From Haliclystus octoradiatus (taxonomy: Eukaryota > Cnidaria > Staurozoa > Stauromedusae > Haliclystidae): a stretch of DNA of 64,000 nucleotides. The position numbers and the translations under genes are program-made. Shown in pieces: positions 36,394-53,536 of the stretch. The stretch spans positions 23,008,962 to 23,072,961 of the forward strand of contig OU744447.1 of assembly GCA_916610825.1 (NCBI GenBank), in the 5' to 3' direction. The stretch's first letter is position 1, and every line of letters begins with the position of its first letter. The notes under the pieces were generated by a model, which was not told the origin of the DNA, did not search any database, and saw only the letters and a program-made list of their open reading frames with translations.

Positions 36394-37012
36394 CTGCAAA
36401 AAACAGTCCAGGAGTTCATGAACTGTCCGCAAGTGTTTATGAAATTGAGGGTCATTTAACGTTCATGAACTGTTTCTTGCAGGGTAATTTACTTCTGAAA
36501 TTGATCCAGTCTTGCGGAATCTAGGATTGCAGGATCCCAACTTTCATTGAATCCCCTGGCTATAACAAAATTATACAAATACAACAGAGATCTGGATACT
36601 GTACCATAATAATATTTTCCTCATTGTATTAATTTGATAGGGTTCTAACTTTCATGTATACTACTCCACTCTTAGGCTAAGGCATATCGACTATAAGAGA
36701 TGAAACATTTGAAAATATGAACTCTGCATAGTCAAAAAGGTACAATATGTGATAGTTAGAAAATCCATAGTGTTAATTGCTGTTGATTTTCTCCAGAAAA
36801 TTTAAATCCAGCAAGGGACATAAATAATATTTTTTCACATAATTAGACCTACCAAATATAAAATTGTGAACACCTTGTGAATCGAAAACAGTCCGTAAGT
36901 TCATTAACGTCATACATTGCCCAATTTTGATGAAATTTGATGCATCTTAATTAACAAGTTGTGCAAGTTAACGTTCATGAACTCATGGACTAATTTTCGT
37001 CCTAGGGGGGAA
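36394..37012. repeat. Two degenerate GTTCATGAAC-family MITE copies
   Basis: Copy one, 36,394-36,485, runs from CTGCAAAAAACAGTCC to GTTCATGAACTGTTTCTTGC. Copy two lies at about 36,885-37,012. A TAGCCTTCC-type repeat lies between and after them (36,510-36,555 and 37,345-37,430). Confidence 0.5.
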
Positions 37013-37077
37013 AATTGATCATAAAAATTGGCAATTTGGAGTGCTACACTATTTAAGTCATTTAGCATATTCCTAGG

Positions 37078-40000
37078 CTACATTGACATAATCTTTTCAT
37101 TTATAATTGTGTATTTTATAGAATCATATAGTCTGTCTGTTGAGTAATGTAGCTCATAATCTTTATCCCCAATCTGTTTAATCTGGATTATTTCAAACCC
37201 CCAATGGATTTGCATAACTTTTGAAAAGTTGCTTTTTGCATTAGTAACAGCTGGAGATCTAGTCAGAATAAGAGAGGGGCCAAAACTATCATCTCCTCTT
37301 GATCTACAAAGCAAATGAAACGTCTGTTAGTGAAAAGAAGAAACAATATAAACAGGGTTTGAAAAAATGGGGGATTCTGGAACTGAGAGTCCCGGGAGGC
37401 TAGCGTAAATTCAGAAAGAAGGGGGACAAATAGTTTTAGGCCCATTTAAGATTTTCTTAATCAGTAGACAAATCATCTGCTTTCTTCTCTTAGACAGAGC
37501 AGTAAAACTGTGCAGTTTTTACTATATTTTTATTGAGAGCAACCGTAAAATTAAAATGTATGTAAACGTTTACACACCCAAATCACTCGAAAAAAGTTTA
37601 AGAGAAAAAATTGGAATCCCAGAAGGCAAAACATTTAATCAGGAGACCCTGATTATAAAACTCAACAATTAAATTTGATACCAATTTCCAATTGTAGATT
37701 ACATACCATTGCCCACACATAACAAGCTAAACAACACCCATATTTCATTATGATATTGTCAGGGCCGGGTCTACGTTTTGAGGCCTGAAGTACATCTCCA
37801 AAAAGGCTACAAAACCTATAATAAAAGATTTGTTTTATCATATGCATGTAGTAATATGGGCAGGGTACGATAAAATATTTTTTAAAAAACTTTTTTGGGT
37901 GATTTCATGCAACTGTTTTCCTATCTTTTCATTATACGGTTATTGTCATGCAAATATGATAGAAACTAAACAGTGTCACTTCTGTGCAAGAAAATAAAGC
38001 AACCGATTGTTCTTCTGATTTAAAAGACTTGGATAGCCTACAACCATATTTTCCCCTCCTTTCTGAATTTGTGCTAGCCTTGTGGGACTCACAGTCCAAA
38101 AATCCCCCATTTTATCGAACCCTGAATAGGGATTTTATTGTTGAATGAAAGATATGAAACAAAAAATATATTTATCCATCACCAATGTTCTTTAAATTGT
38201 AAAATTATATAACTTAAAATTCAATTATCAAACCATCTTGTTTTTCTTTGTGCCTAATGCATTTGCTTATTCTGCTTAGGCAACAACTAAATGGGGTCCT
38301 GGTAATTGTTGATAACATGCTAAATATGCGATGTTGTTGATTTATATTCGGACAAGTAAATCAGGCTCTCTAAATATAAATTTATTAAATTACATGTTTC
38401 TCATCAGCACATGGACAAACATTTAAAAATCTAGTCTGGTCAAAATCTAAATATCTTGGGTGAGACTTGAATCAGGTGTTGCATTAACTTGCAAATACAC
38501 TCATTGTTCCATTCCATTCAATTCAACTCCATCTAGGCCTTGTAGTCAACTGTAAAATACAGTATAGTTTATTAGTCATATGTTTCTTAATTACTATATA
38601 AGGATAGACGATTTTGTAATTGTTTATGATTGGTTAGATTTACCTATTAATGTTGTTACTTACTATATAAGGATAGATTGATATTGCTTTAGCTTGTATG
38701 ATTGGCTAGCCTCGTTTTAATAAGCCTCGTTTACAGGCATATATATAGAATTAAATTAGGGTGTTTGATTTTTTTTATTTTACTTCGTTGATAAAATGAG
38801 CAATGCCTGCTCGTTTACATTATTACGAAGGAGATAATATTAATACATTCAAGATAAATTTTGAAAATAATAATAGTAGCAGTAAGTGAAGTATATACTT
38901 GATTAATTAATCTACATAAGCTTGTTACAAAATTATGTGGTAGGTTATAATCATTGGGTTAAATTTGAAAATGAAATGTTTTTACTCTTTTTAAATCTAT
39001 TAGTGTAGTTCATAGATTATTCTGCCAATTAACTAATATGGATCAGTGTTGAAGTATCCAAACAATTTTAAGGAAATAAAATGTTCTTCAGCAGCAGATT
39101 TAAATTTCTGTATAGATAATGATTTAATTTCTTCAGTAAGCATAGTCCATAGTCTTATTGACATAACTACAAAACTGAAACTCATCTTCTTGCAATTTAC
39201 GGTTGGTGTCTTCAATCGGTGTTCCCCTCTTAGACAGTATTTTGATGATGGTGTTTTAAAAAGTTGTCTAATTAATAAAGGTTGTGATGTTGTGAGGGTG
39301 CCGTTCAAGATAGTCACTAATTTTACAGATCTTCTAATTGCTAGATCAGAGATGTTCTTGACGTATGAATCATTTACTCTGAGATGACGTAGTGCCTTTC
39401 TTTGAAAGCTGTCCAACTTTGAAAGTTCAGAAACAGGCAGGCATGTCAGAAGTGGACTTCCATACTCTATGTGTGGACGGATGTATGTTTTATATAAGTT
39501 TACTGATATACTGCTGGTTAGAGAATGGCGTAGTTGTCGAAGTTGATGGAGTGCAAAGTTGCCTTTCTTTAAACAGTTTTTTAATTGAATTTTCAGGGTG
39601 TTGTACATTCTTCACCTTGCGTTGTTGGTAGAATCATATTGTTGTTTATTGCGTTATCAAGTTAACTACAGGCCTATCACATGCACCATAAAAACAGTTA
39701 CAGTGAAACCTGTATATAACAGCCAGCTATGAGAGGACGATAAATTGACCACAATATGCAGGTGGCCTTTATATACAGGGCTATTTCAATAGAAACTATT
39801 AATTTAGAAATTGCAATAGTGACCACTTTAGACAGGTGGCCGGAAAAAATGATATTTTAAAGCGCTATTTTGTACATGTTTATTTATGCTATAGATAGTC
39901 TCAGACCTATTATAAAGTAGGCCTACCGGTAGCCTACTAGAAACTTGTACATGCTTGATAGAAAATAGCCGGACAATACAAATGTTTACTGGTACTTAAT

Positions 40001-41817
40001 ATGAATATTAAATTATGAATATCATTTCCTACTTCGCAAGCAAGCAATTGTCAGTCAGAACGAAAAGCAAAAAAATGTTGTTGATGGTTTAACAAATGGA
40101 ATGAAACGACACCCAGGCTATCCAATTTAACACAAAATGTCTCTACTTTATTGTTTCAATTAGCGTGTTGTGGTTTGCGACATTTTAAATAGCCGTTAAT
40201 AAGCTTATCTAGTCAACGTAAAATTTTCAAAAAATTTGAAAAGTTCTGCAGAATATTTGGCCCGGAATACCGGCAAACTTAGCCGAACCTTCTGGATCCG
40301 GCAAGTGGCCAGAACATGGATTCGGTACATTCCTAGTCCTACCGTTAATATATTATAATGTCCCGTTTTGAAAAAGTCCAGGTTTAATAACAGCTATATA
40401 TCATTCACTTCGCTAATATTAAATAAACCAAAAATGACAGCTTATATTGTTATAATATGAAGAACTCTCAAGGGCGATAATATTACGGTAGTGCTTTGCT
40501 TTCATCAATTTTTGAAATTTCACGCCTTCATTCCAACGAAGGCAGATGAAAGTTTTGATCAAATTAATTTCTTTTAAATTTGTCTATTTAGTGTTGTGTT
40601 TTCATTGACTGGTGTCTTGTTTTCAAATTTTCACGCGATCGTTGCAGGACCTCCAGTGCGTCAACATCTAATTATAAGTCATAAATCTGAGTCATATTAA
40701 TATCTGAGTCTGAAGAAATCACCTGCAAGAGTGATCAATTTAAGAATAAATTTTTAAATAAATGAATCCGGTTAGAAATGAGAATGAAAGTCTGGACATT
40801 ATTGTTTAAACCAAGCATATGGACGATGTCTAGTCGATGTCCCGACTGGGCGATACGACCGGATACGTGTGAAATAACTTCCTATCCAGGAAGGGATACT
40901 CAGCAAGCACGGCAGGGAAAACGACGATTGCAAAGAAGTCTGATCAATAGGGAGCAACTTAGTGACCCCAGACACAAGTCACAAGAAGACGGCTTGTCAC
41001 TAGTGGATTTCATGCATGTTACGCCGGATACATACATCCGGCGTAAAATATAGCTAATTTTTCGAAAATTTGGCCTACAGATTCTCAAATTCTGGTACTT
41101 TCCTATAGTTTTCAACTCATTGTTGGCGTATTTTGGCATGGCATAAAATTTGTTTTTCTGTGGTGTGAAATTGGCGTAAATATCTGGCGCTCCAAGTACA
41201 AGGATTATTCCACTAAGGGCTTTTCACTTAAAATAACTCTGTATGAGTAATTATTTCTTCTTACATTGCTCTCCATTTTTGACTGATTTAATAACACACA
41301 ATACAATACTAAGTTAGGAAAATCATGTAGGTAGGTTACAATTAAATAATAAGTAGACATACCTAGCGTCACTATGAGAATGAAAAGCTACTTCTAAAAC
41401 AACCGACACGATTCTAGCCATTATGGCTAGGCCTTCGTTCTTGTTTTCTGTGTTTGTATACATATCAATTCCGTCGATAATTATAACGTCCAATTTATTT
41501 ATATCACATAGCTGATTCACAAGCGATGTTTGGTTTTCTGGATAGTTTATATTTATCCTTTGTAAAATATCTGCAGAAGGTTTGGTTCGACCTCTCACAA
41601 ATAGTGGTAATCTATTATACTCTTCAGCTCTAAATATTATAACATTCAATTCTTTCTCAGCAGCTTGAAATGCAGCTTCAAATATTAGAGATGTGATTTC
41701 ACTTTGTTGTGGCCCTTCGATCATATAGAACGGGTTTTTACCATCAAGATAAACATTTGAAAGGAGTTGTTTTTCTTTCTTTGAAAATTCAGCAAGTAAA
41801 GTTGATATATTTTCCAT
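37078..41817 (-). CDS. SWSAP1: SWSAP1-like RecA-fold protein (SWIM-domain partner, homologous recombination)
   Basis: Exon 1 is 41817-41363 and exon 2 is 37303-37078; the junction is in phase (AG/A, Arg) with donor GTATGT. The total is 226 aa, against roughly 230 in vertebrates. SWSAP1 pairs with SWS1 (ZSWIM7) as a RAD51 regulator in homologous recombination and meiosis. Seen here: a RecA-like core with a P-loop position IEGPQQSEITS (about 33-43), a strand NVIIFRAEE, the conserved block LQRININYPEN (about 85-95), and a Walker B-like strand LDVIIIDGID (about 109-118). The P-loop lacks the GKT lysine. Exon 2 carries the C-terminal strand pairs (LILTRSP, HWGFEIIQI, DYELHY). The 4-kb intron contains a LINE fragment. 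The gene is divergent from PABPC and may share its promoter region. The identification rests on order of motifs and length, so moderate confidence. Confidence 0.65.
38056..38128 (+). repeat. Copy of the TAGCCTTCC...ACCCTG interspersed repeat
   Basis: It reads GAATTTGTGCTAGCCTTGTG and ends ATCGAACCCTG, as in the copies at 10.3 and 44.4 kb. It lies in the SWSAP1-like intron. Confidence 0.45.
38591..38712 (+). repeat. Imperfect local duplication
   Basis: ACTATATAAGGATAGA followed by a TGATTGGTTAG or TGATTGGCTAG occurs twice about 60 bases apart. Confidence 0.5.
38770..39640 (-). mobile_element. 5'-truncated LINE fragment in the SWSAP1-like intron
   Basis: A minus-strand frame of 191 codons (39608-39033) holds the C-terminal end of a LINE reverse transcriptase: YKTYIRPHIEYGSPLL, FQRKALRHL and IRLWTMLTEEIKSLS, typical of the thumb and post-RT region of CR1/Jockey/RTE-like elements. 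The catalytic core is missing. A 3' UTR ending near 38,770 shares GAGCAATG...GCTCGTTTACAT with the fragment at 12.3 kb. Confidence 0.8.
39704..39960. repeat. pogo/Tigger-type MITE remnant
   Basis: It starts CAGTGAAACCTGTATATAAC after a TA. It contains GATAAATTGACCAC and ACAGGTGGC, shared with 21.85-22.02 kb. The right end is unclear. Confidence 0.4.
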
Positions 41818-42536
41818 AAATAACACACGTGAAGCTCAGATTCAAATATTTATGATACTGTATGCCTAGTTAGTAGCCTAGTAGTTTTGTGCTTCGTATA
41901 GAAGGCTAGGCCTAATCAATCGCCATCTTTTGTAATTCCAGCATGTTTTATGAAATGAAGGCAATATTCTATTTCAAGCACCAGCAAGCTACGTACCTGT
42001 CCAAGTAATTTATTTGAATAGATACGCATGATGTAAATTAAGCAGAGTGACTTTACATGGTCAAATCAAATATCTATTTTAGCCAATATCAAACACAAAA
42101 CATTTAGTAAAACTTGATTGAAAAAAATTTCAGCACGTGAACATAAAAACATGTCAGAAGTAAGCCGCTAAAAATATGTTTAATTTTGACCAATCAACGA
42201 TAAGTGGAATTTGATATAATCCAATCAGACTGAAGATTAGTATCCAGACTTCCGCTCGTGGCCGTGCGCCTTTTTGTTGCTGACCACATGAAATGTCCTT
42301 TACGCCATTACAGTTTCGCGAGAAAGTTGTAGGGTTGGATTCTGTCGTCGTCGACGCGGAAACCTAATCGTAAAATAATTAAAAAAATACAAAAAAACTT
42401 CAAAACCTTACGAAAAACGTAAAAAAACAAGAACAAGTCTTCAAAGCGATATCTCTTGGCAAAGAAACTCAATTTTTCAACAAAAGTAACTTCATCGTCT
42501 ATCTGATCATTTTTGAAATCCAGAACATCTATCATC
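41818..42536. promoter_or_regulatory. Divergent intergenic promoter region, SWSAP1-like / PABPC
   Basis: 719 bp between two divergent start codons. Near 42,270 the sequence GCGCCTTTTTGTTGCTG could supply a terminal-oligopyrimidine start (PABPC mRNAs are TOP mRNAs in vertebrates); this is inference. Confidence 0.45.
42371..42440 (+). promoter_or_regulatory. A-rich element in the PABPC 5' leader
   Basis: About 70 bases before the coding start are dominated by A runs (for example TAAAAAAATACAAAAAAACTT). PABP is known to bind an A-rich stretch in its own mRNA leader and repress its translation. The same arrangement here suggests conserved autoregulation, if this region is transcribed. Confidence 0.6.
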
Positions 42537-47924
<5,388 letters not shown>

Positions 47925-47997
47925 ATAATATTGTTGAGTTTTAAATCTCTTGATAATCCCTTTGACTTTTGTTTATGAGGGATGATCAGTTTCTCAA

Positions 47998-48003
47998 AAT
48001 AAA
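47998..48003 (+). terminator. Polyadenylation signal of PABPC
   Basis: AATAAA, 74 bases after the stop codon, is the nearest canonical signal. Another lies near 48,092. Confidence 0.6.
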
Positions 48004-48530
48004 ACAATGTTGAGTTATGTGATTGTGTTATTTTTATATTCTGTTGATTCAATTTAATCTGACTGAGTCTTGCTGTATTTTTTAATGCCCAATAAACACC
48101 TAATCATGTGATTTTGAAATGCGAGATTTCTTCTTCAAGTACGCTTCACATGTCGTCATCAAATTTGATGATTTGATTTTTTGGAACTCTGGTAAACTGT
48201 TACACAAGATTGAAATAGACAATAGTTGTGCTTTAAATCGGCAAATGCCTATAAAGAAATTATCTGTCTAAACTGGAATTCATTTGGAATAATATCTATC
48301 AGAAATAGTGTCTTTGGGAAAAGGTGTTGTGCAGAGAAGTTTCAGGATTTAAATTGACGATGGAGTATCGGGAACTTTTTGAAGGTCTACTTTGAAACAT
48401 CGAGGCTGGGTAGTCTTAGAATGTAGAGGTGGTTGTGGCGTTAGGCTAAAATTATAAGAAATCCGATAGCCTTGAAAAGGAAACTTCATGTTTCAAAACT
48501 CAAAAGTATGTGTATTTGCAATTATTAGAC

Positions 48531-51376
48531 ATGCAATACCGTCGTTTGATTGGAAATTTCAATAAATTGGCGAAATCAATACCTCAGGTAAGTTACATCA
48601 TGGTTTAGTCTATTCAACAATTAGACAACGAGCCCGAGTTGGGGTTGGCTACCGTCAAATAGTCACCGAGGTGACTATTTTGAAGACGGTAGCAACAAGG
48701 GCGAGTTGTCTACTTGGTTCAAAATACAACTTTCAATCAAAGGCATCCATGACAACTGCAGCGTGATTTTAAAGATGAATTTTAATTTGACTTGAGACTC
48801 AGATTTAATTTTTAAAACAAAACAGTTGGATATTACCACTAGCTACACAAATAGCAAACTTGAGGTAACTTTTGAGCATCTAAAATTATATAAATGTTTG
48901 CAGCTTATAATATAAAGGTTTGTTGTTTGTAAACTTTAGCTGACTAGAGAACTAATCTGCAATAATGTTGCGACGAAAGAACTGCGAGAATATTGTTAAA
49001 TAAGATTAGAATTGTGTATACTATACATAGCCTACAACTCAACAACTTCATCTCATATTTTTTTGCTTGTTTTGTTTTGTCTGGCACGGAATTTAGAAGA
49101 CTCGTATAAGATTGATTCAAAAACATTTGCGAATCGCTTGTTTACTTTTTGAAATTTGCGAGGGAACTCAAACTTGCCGGCGTTCTCTATTGAATCAATT
49201 GACGCACAGTTTCTATGAGCTATTAAACAAATAGTTCATACTTTCTGTGAACTATGCTCTGATAGCACCATGAGCGGCACATAAGAAGAAAACGAGAAGG
49301 CATCAGAAAATTACAAGCCGCCTGGGCGAGTAATTTTCGCCTTCGAGTTTTCTCCTGAAATGACTTAAAGGGGCAAAGTTGACCGGCGACCGCTGCGAGC
49401 ACAAGTTGAATTTATGCTTAGCGTAATTCAACCGTCTCGCTTTGAAACAATTGTTATACGCAGGCCTAGCTTGTAATAAAATTCATGTCAACAATGAACA
49501 TTGTGTTATAACAATAAGCGTGCACGTGATCCTAAGTGCGTAGCGCCTGCCGGTCATTTTTGCTCCTTTAAGTGCGCCAAATATCAATAGCTCACCCGAA
49601 ACTGTGCGGCAATTGCTTTTTATTATAGCTAGCACAACTTTTACAAGCATCTACATGACTTTCTTGCTCATTAAATGTTTTTGAAAATTACGCATGAAAA
49701 TTACGGTAGATCTAAACCAAGACCGGTCACAGGTTGAAGCCACATATATAAGATATGCTAGTCCAATATGCTTATATTGCATTCAAATTGAAAAATTATT
49801 ATCACTCTTCCTAATTCAACATGAGTGTCACATCAGAATCTGTGTTATTCTTTTGGTGTCATGTACACTTTGAGTGTAATGCGCATTGGATACCTTTTAA
49901 TGAACAGTAGAAAGCAACTCCAGAGAGACTAGCTCAATGAACATTTAAAATGGCCGTATTCTCATGACATGTCAGTATTCATCAATTTTTTATGAAGTGT
50001 TCATGAACAGTTTTTTTTATGAACCTTTGATGAATATTTATATGAAGCCATTCAACATCCATGGACTATGTTTTCCAAGTTAGGAAACCAAGACAACCTA
50101 TACTTTTCTATATTGAAGCCTAGTTTTATAACACACTTTTTCTTCGTATACTCCTTCTGTAAAATAACCCCAGGACAATTGCATTTACAATTGAAAAGTA
50201 TTTTGAAAACAATAAAAGTAAGGTACATTGACAATTTTATGATTTCTGGATCAAACAAAACAATTCAGAAGAAAGTTTCTAAATTCTATTGGATTCGAGA
50301 TCCTATTGTTGGATACTGATTCTAGCTATATCGCAGATAGCATAGAATAGAATATACAAAGAAAAAGTATGACTGTATCGCAGACTACTTGAAGCCTCAT
50401 TTAAAAAGCTTATGTTAGATCTTTGAAGTTTTATAGAATGCGGTAGCCTACATGGATTTCTTTTCATTTCAACCAAGTCATATCTATTAATAACAGTCGT
50501 GGCTCACAATTTATAGCAGTTCGAAAGTTGTCGTTAGATGTCTCTTTAAGGCAAATATTTGATCCACACTCTATCCAAATATTCCTATCCAGTTTTGAAG
50601 ACCAAAATGGAGGGCTTATGAACTCACTTGTTGGCATGTTTCAAATAAAAATGTCTGGTCTCTTTTGACATTTAAATATGTAGGTGCTTTTATCCCTCCA
50701 CAAAGATCAGCCTATATAAAGAGCCACTGTATGGAGCCTGCTATAATCTCATTTAAAGGCTATTATTATTACTTTCAGATTTCAAAACTTCATAACTTTG
50801 TAAGAATTGTAGAAGTTGGCCCAAGAGATGGACTACAAAATGAAAAGGTATTTTGCATATTTGCATCTAAAACTTTGTGTAAATCCAGGTAAATATAAAG
50901 TCAACATGTAGGCTACTAATCAAAAGCTAATACTGTCAGAGTCGTTGGAATACCTTGAGCAAATTCATATTGGGAGTTATATTGAAACATAAAGTATTTT
51001 GGTCGTAACTATATAGGACAGATCGTAACAACTTCTTAGGAAAAATCAGCCCTCCAAATTATCAAAAATGAATTGGGGCATTGAACTAAAATGTGAGTAG
51101 CCTATATTGTATTTTTGAATGCAAAATGAAAATTGTAACCGGCTCACTGACCAACTGATTAATTTGACTGATGCAGGACTCTTTATTGATCATGAAATTC
51201 AATGTTTGATTATTTCTTTTCTTTCACATAATAGCTGCTGTAAAAAATTGTGTTGTTTTCTATTGCAGGCAATTTTACCTAGCAGTGTCAAAGTGGAATT
51301 TATTGACAAATTGTCAGGAACAGGACTAACCTCAATTGAATCAACAAGTTTTGTCTCTCCCAAATGGATACCCCAG
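48531..51376 (+). CDS. HMGCL: Hydroxymethylglutaryl-CoA lyase, N-terminal three exons (partial)
   Basis: Exons: 48531-48587, 50779-50847 and 51269-51376, all phase 0 with good splice sites. Exon 1 encodes MQYRRLIGNFNKLAKSIPQ, basic and lacking acidic residues, as expected of a mitochondrial targeting peptide. Exon 2 contains VRIVEVGPRDGLQNEK, the diagnostic DRE-TIM aldolase motif whose Arg and Asp contact substrate and metal. Exon 3 carries VEFIDKLSGTGLTSIESTSFVSPKWIPQ (quoted over its ends only: VEFIDKL and SFVSPKWIPQ are the key parts), the next conserved block. The enzyme splits HMG-CoA into acetyl-CoA and acetoacetate in ketogenesis and leucine breakdown. The metal-binding His and catalytic Cys exons are not found before the window ends, 12.6 kb of transposon-rich sequence later. 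The gene may continue beyond 64 kb or be disrupted. Confidence 0.88.
48623..48711. repeat. Long foldback palindrome in HMGCL intron 1
   Basis: AGACAACGAGCCCGAGTTGG and GGCTACCGTC on the left face GACGGTAGC and AGGGCGAGTTGTCT on the right. The centre AAATAGTCACCGAGGTGACT is itself palindromic. It is typical of a foldback or MITE end. Confidence 0.65.
49287..49353. repeat. Second nested foldback in HMGCL intron 1
   Basis: The outer arms AGAAAACGAGAAGGC (49287-49301) and GCCTTCGAGTTTTCT (49339-49353) pair almost perfectly. The inner arms GAAAATTAC and GTAATTTTC pair exactly around a GC-rich loop. Confidence 0.65.
49965..50075. repeat. Degenerate GTTCATGAAC-family MITE copy
   Basis: GTTCATGAACAGTTTTTTTT, ATGAACCTTTGATGAAT and GAAGCCATTCAACATCCATG resemble the interior of the 10.7-kb copy. 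Confidence 0.4.
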
Positions 51377-51559
51377 GTTAGTTAAATTATTGATATTACA
51401 GATGAATTCATTAGGGATTTTCACCCTCTAGTACATTTCACACGCCTGGGTTGCTTATTTTTGCAAACATCAGGCCAGACTGGAACTCTTGTACTTTGCG
51501 TTGGAGATTTCAACTGTAAAAATAGCAGGGATGGGAAAGTTACTTTTCAAAAGTAACTA

Positions 51560-51744
51560 CAGTGTAACCCGCTTATGTGCAACTCGGATAAGTGAAATTC
51601 CCGCGTATCTGCAACCTGGCTTTGAAACCCGTTAAACAATTTCCTGGTCAAGTCCTTGGTGAACAATTTCGGATAACTGCAAATTCGGATAAATGCAATG
51701 AAAACCGTGGGCAATTTTGACTTGCACTTAAGCGGGTTACACTG
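51560..51744. mobile_element. pogo/Tigger-type MITE nested in the hAT element
   Basis: 185 bp with inverted ends CAGTGTAACCCGCTTA-like and GCGGGTTACACTG, flanked by TA on each side (51558-51559 and 51745-51746), as for Tc1/mariner/pogo insertions. The centre has CGGATAA words in both orientations. Confidence 0.8.
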
Positions 51745-52045
51745 TAGCCTAGTTACAATCACAGTTACTTTGGCAAAAACTAACTAATTACCTTTAGAAG
51801 TTACTTTTTCGAAAAAGTAACTTTTGAAAATTACAAGTTACTTTTAATTCAAAAGTAACTAGTTACAATTACTTTTGCCGTTACTTTTTCAAATGTATAG
51901 AATTTCATCAGGTTTAATATGGAGTACACAAAAAAGAGAACACAATTAATATGATCAAAATAATGCAATTGATATCAGTGAAACATATATAATAGAATCA
52001 TATCTAAGATAATGAATAAATCATATGTAGATCCAAAATAAATCA

Positions 52046-52345
52046 TTAAATTATTTCAAGTAAAATTGAAATGTTAGAATTTGCCTTACTAAGTAAACAA
52101 TTTTCAAAATTAAAATCGTTTAATCTACTTCTATTGGGTTTAAATATCAGGCAAGCAGCACTAAAAAGTCCTTCACATGCTGCACTTGCTGGGAGCGATG
52201 TGTTTAACATGAAAGCTGGATATGCATTTAATATTTCTAATTTATTATCACAGTTGTCCAAGAACTGGATTAGCTCTGACTCTTTTTGTACCTTCCGTTT
52301 TTTTCTTGGGAACGGAAATAGCAACAAAATATTGAACATTGACAC
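52046..52345 (-). pseudogene. hAT transposase C-terminal dimerisation fragment
   Basis: The minus-strand frame contains PAFMLNTSLPASAACEGLFS and AACLIFKPNRSRLNDFNFE, the standard hAT C-terminal signature. The catalytic domain is missing, so the fragment cannot act alone. Confidence 0.85.
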
Positions 52346-52664
52346 TGCAGCGCGTATGTATTGAATTACACGGAACAATCAGCAAGCTTTCCATGAAGTG
52401 TTTTGGTTTCTCTTCGTGTATTGTCCTTTCAGACAAATGTATTGTGCGTCAATATTTTGTGGAAAACAACATGAAAATGAAAAAGTAACGTGAAAAGTAA
52501 CGGAAAAATTGAAAAGTAACGGAAAATACGTTACTAATTTTCTAATGCAAAAGTAACTAATTACAATTAGAAGTTTAACTCTAGTTATAAGTAGAAATCA
52601 CTTAAAAGTAACGATTACAAAACGCCGTTACTTTTGTAGTCGTTACTCCATCCCTGAAAAATAG

Positions 52665-53536
52665 TCTCCTATTTTTAAAAATAGTTCCTAGCTGCAGCGA
52701 AGTTTGGTGCAAGAGACCAACTACCAATTATATACATAGTTTCCTTGTAAGAACCTGGAATTATTTGGACTGGAAGTGTTTATGCTCTGTTTATGCCCTT
52801 TCGATTGGCTTACTCTTGAGCAAGCTCATTATTTGAATCAATTTAACTCAACAAATGAGCCAATTAGTTTTGGGAATTAGTTAATTGCGGAATGCAGCAG
52901 AAGAGAAATTTGTGCATATGACGATAATATATATTTCAATCAAGTAAATCCTATCACAGATAGCCCTTGTGTGTATCTGTGTAGATAAATGTATTTGAGC
53001 GTAACTCAACCAAATATTGAACAATGTTTGAGCTTAATATGATACATTATTCATATTCTTCCGGAAATCCTTTGCCATTTAATCGCTGCTTTGAATCTTA
53101 CTTAATCAAATGGGGAAAAGGTGCAGGAGGATTCCCTGAGATAAGGAATCCCCACAGTTATTGGCAAAACCATTGCAAAACGTAGAATGAACGCCAACAT
53201 TAGTTGTTTCTTTTATGAATGAAAGTAAAGAGTAGTATGCAAAAAATAATTTTTATAAATAAAAGTAAGCTACATTATGTATATTTTCAGACTGGCAGCT
53301 TATCACGCTGCAATTGTTTTAAATGAAGTTCCGGCTTAAGTAATTTGGTCATATTCAAAATCATAGAATTTTGAAACTCAACTGCATAATTTGTGTCGCT
53401 TGGTCCCTAGATACATGATAATAACTCAACTTATACATTGTAGAGCAGGTGCTTTTACGTGAAGGTGTGAAGCTCGTTACTTGTATTTGGACAGTGGAGG
53501 ATTTTCACCTGTAATTGCCTAGCTGGCAAGTTGTAC
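52665..53536. other. No gene seen
   Basis: AT-rich sequence between the hAT element and the large duplication. I looked for the next HMGCL exon here and did not find it. Confidence 0.5.

Larger units (their letters stand above)
51526..52656 (-). mobile_element. hAT DNA transposon, internally deleted, with perfect 8-bp target duplication
   Basis: The ends CAGGGATGG (51526) and CCATCCCTG (to 52656) are inverted and continue into AAAGTTACTTTT-like sequence. Both sides carry the 8-bp duplication AAAAATAG (51518-51525 and 52657-52664), the size made by hAT transposases. The interior holds a minus-strand transposase remnant and a nested MITE. It is too short for a whole transposase gene, so it is non-autonomous. 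Confidence 0.9.
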
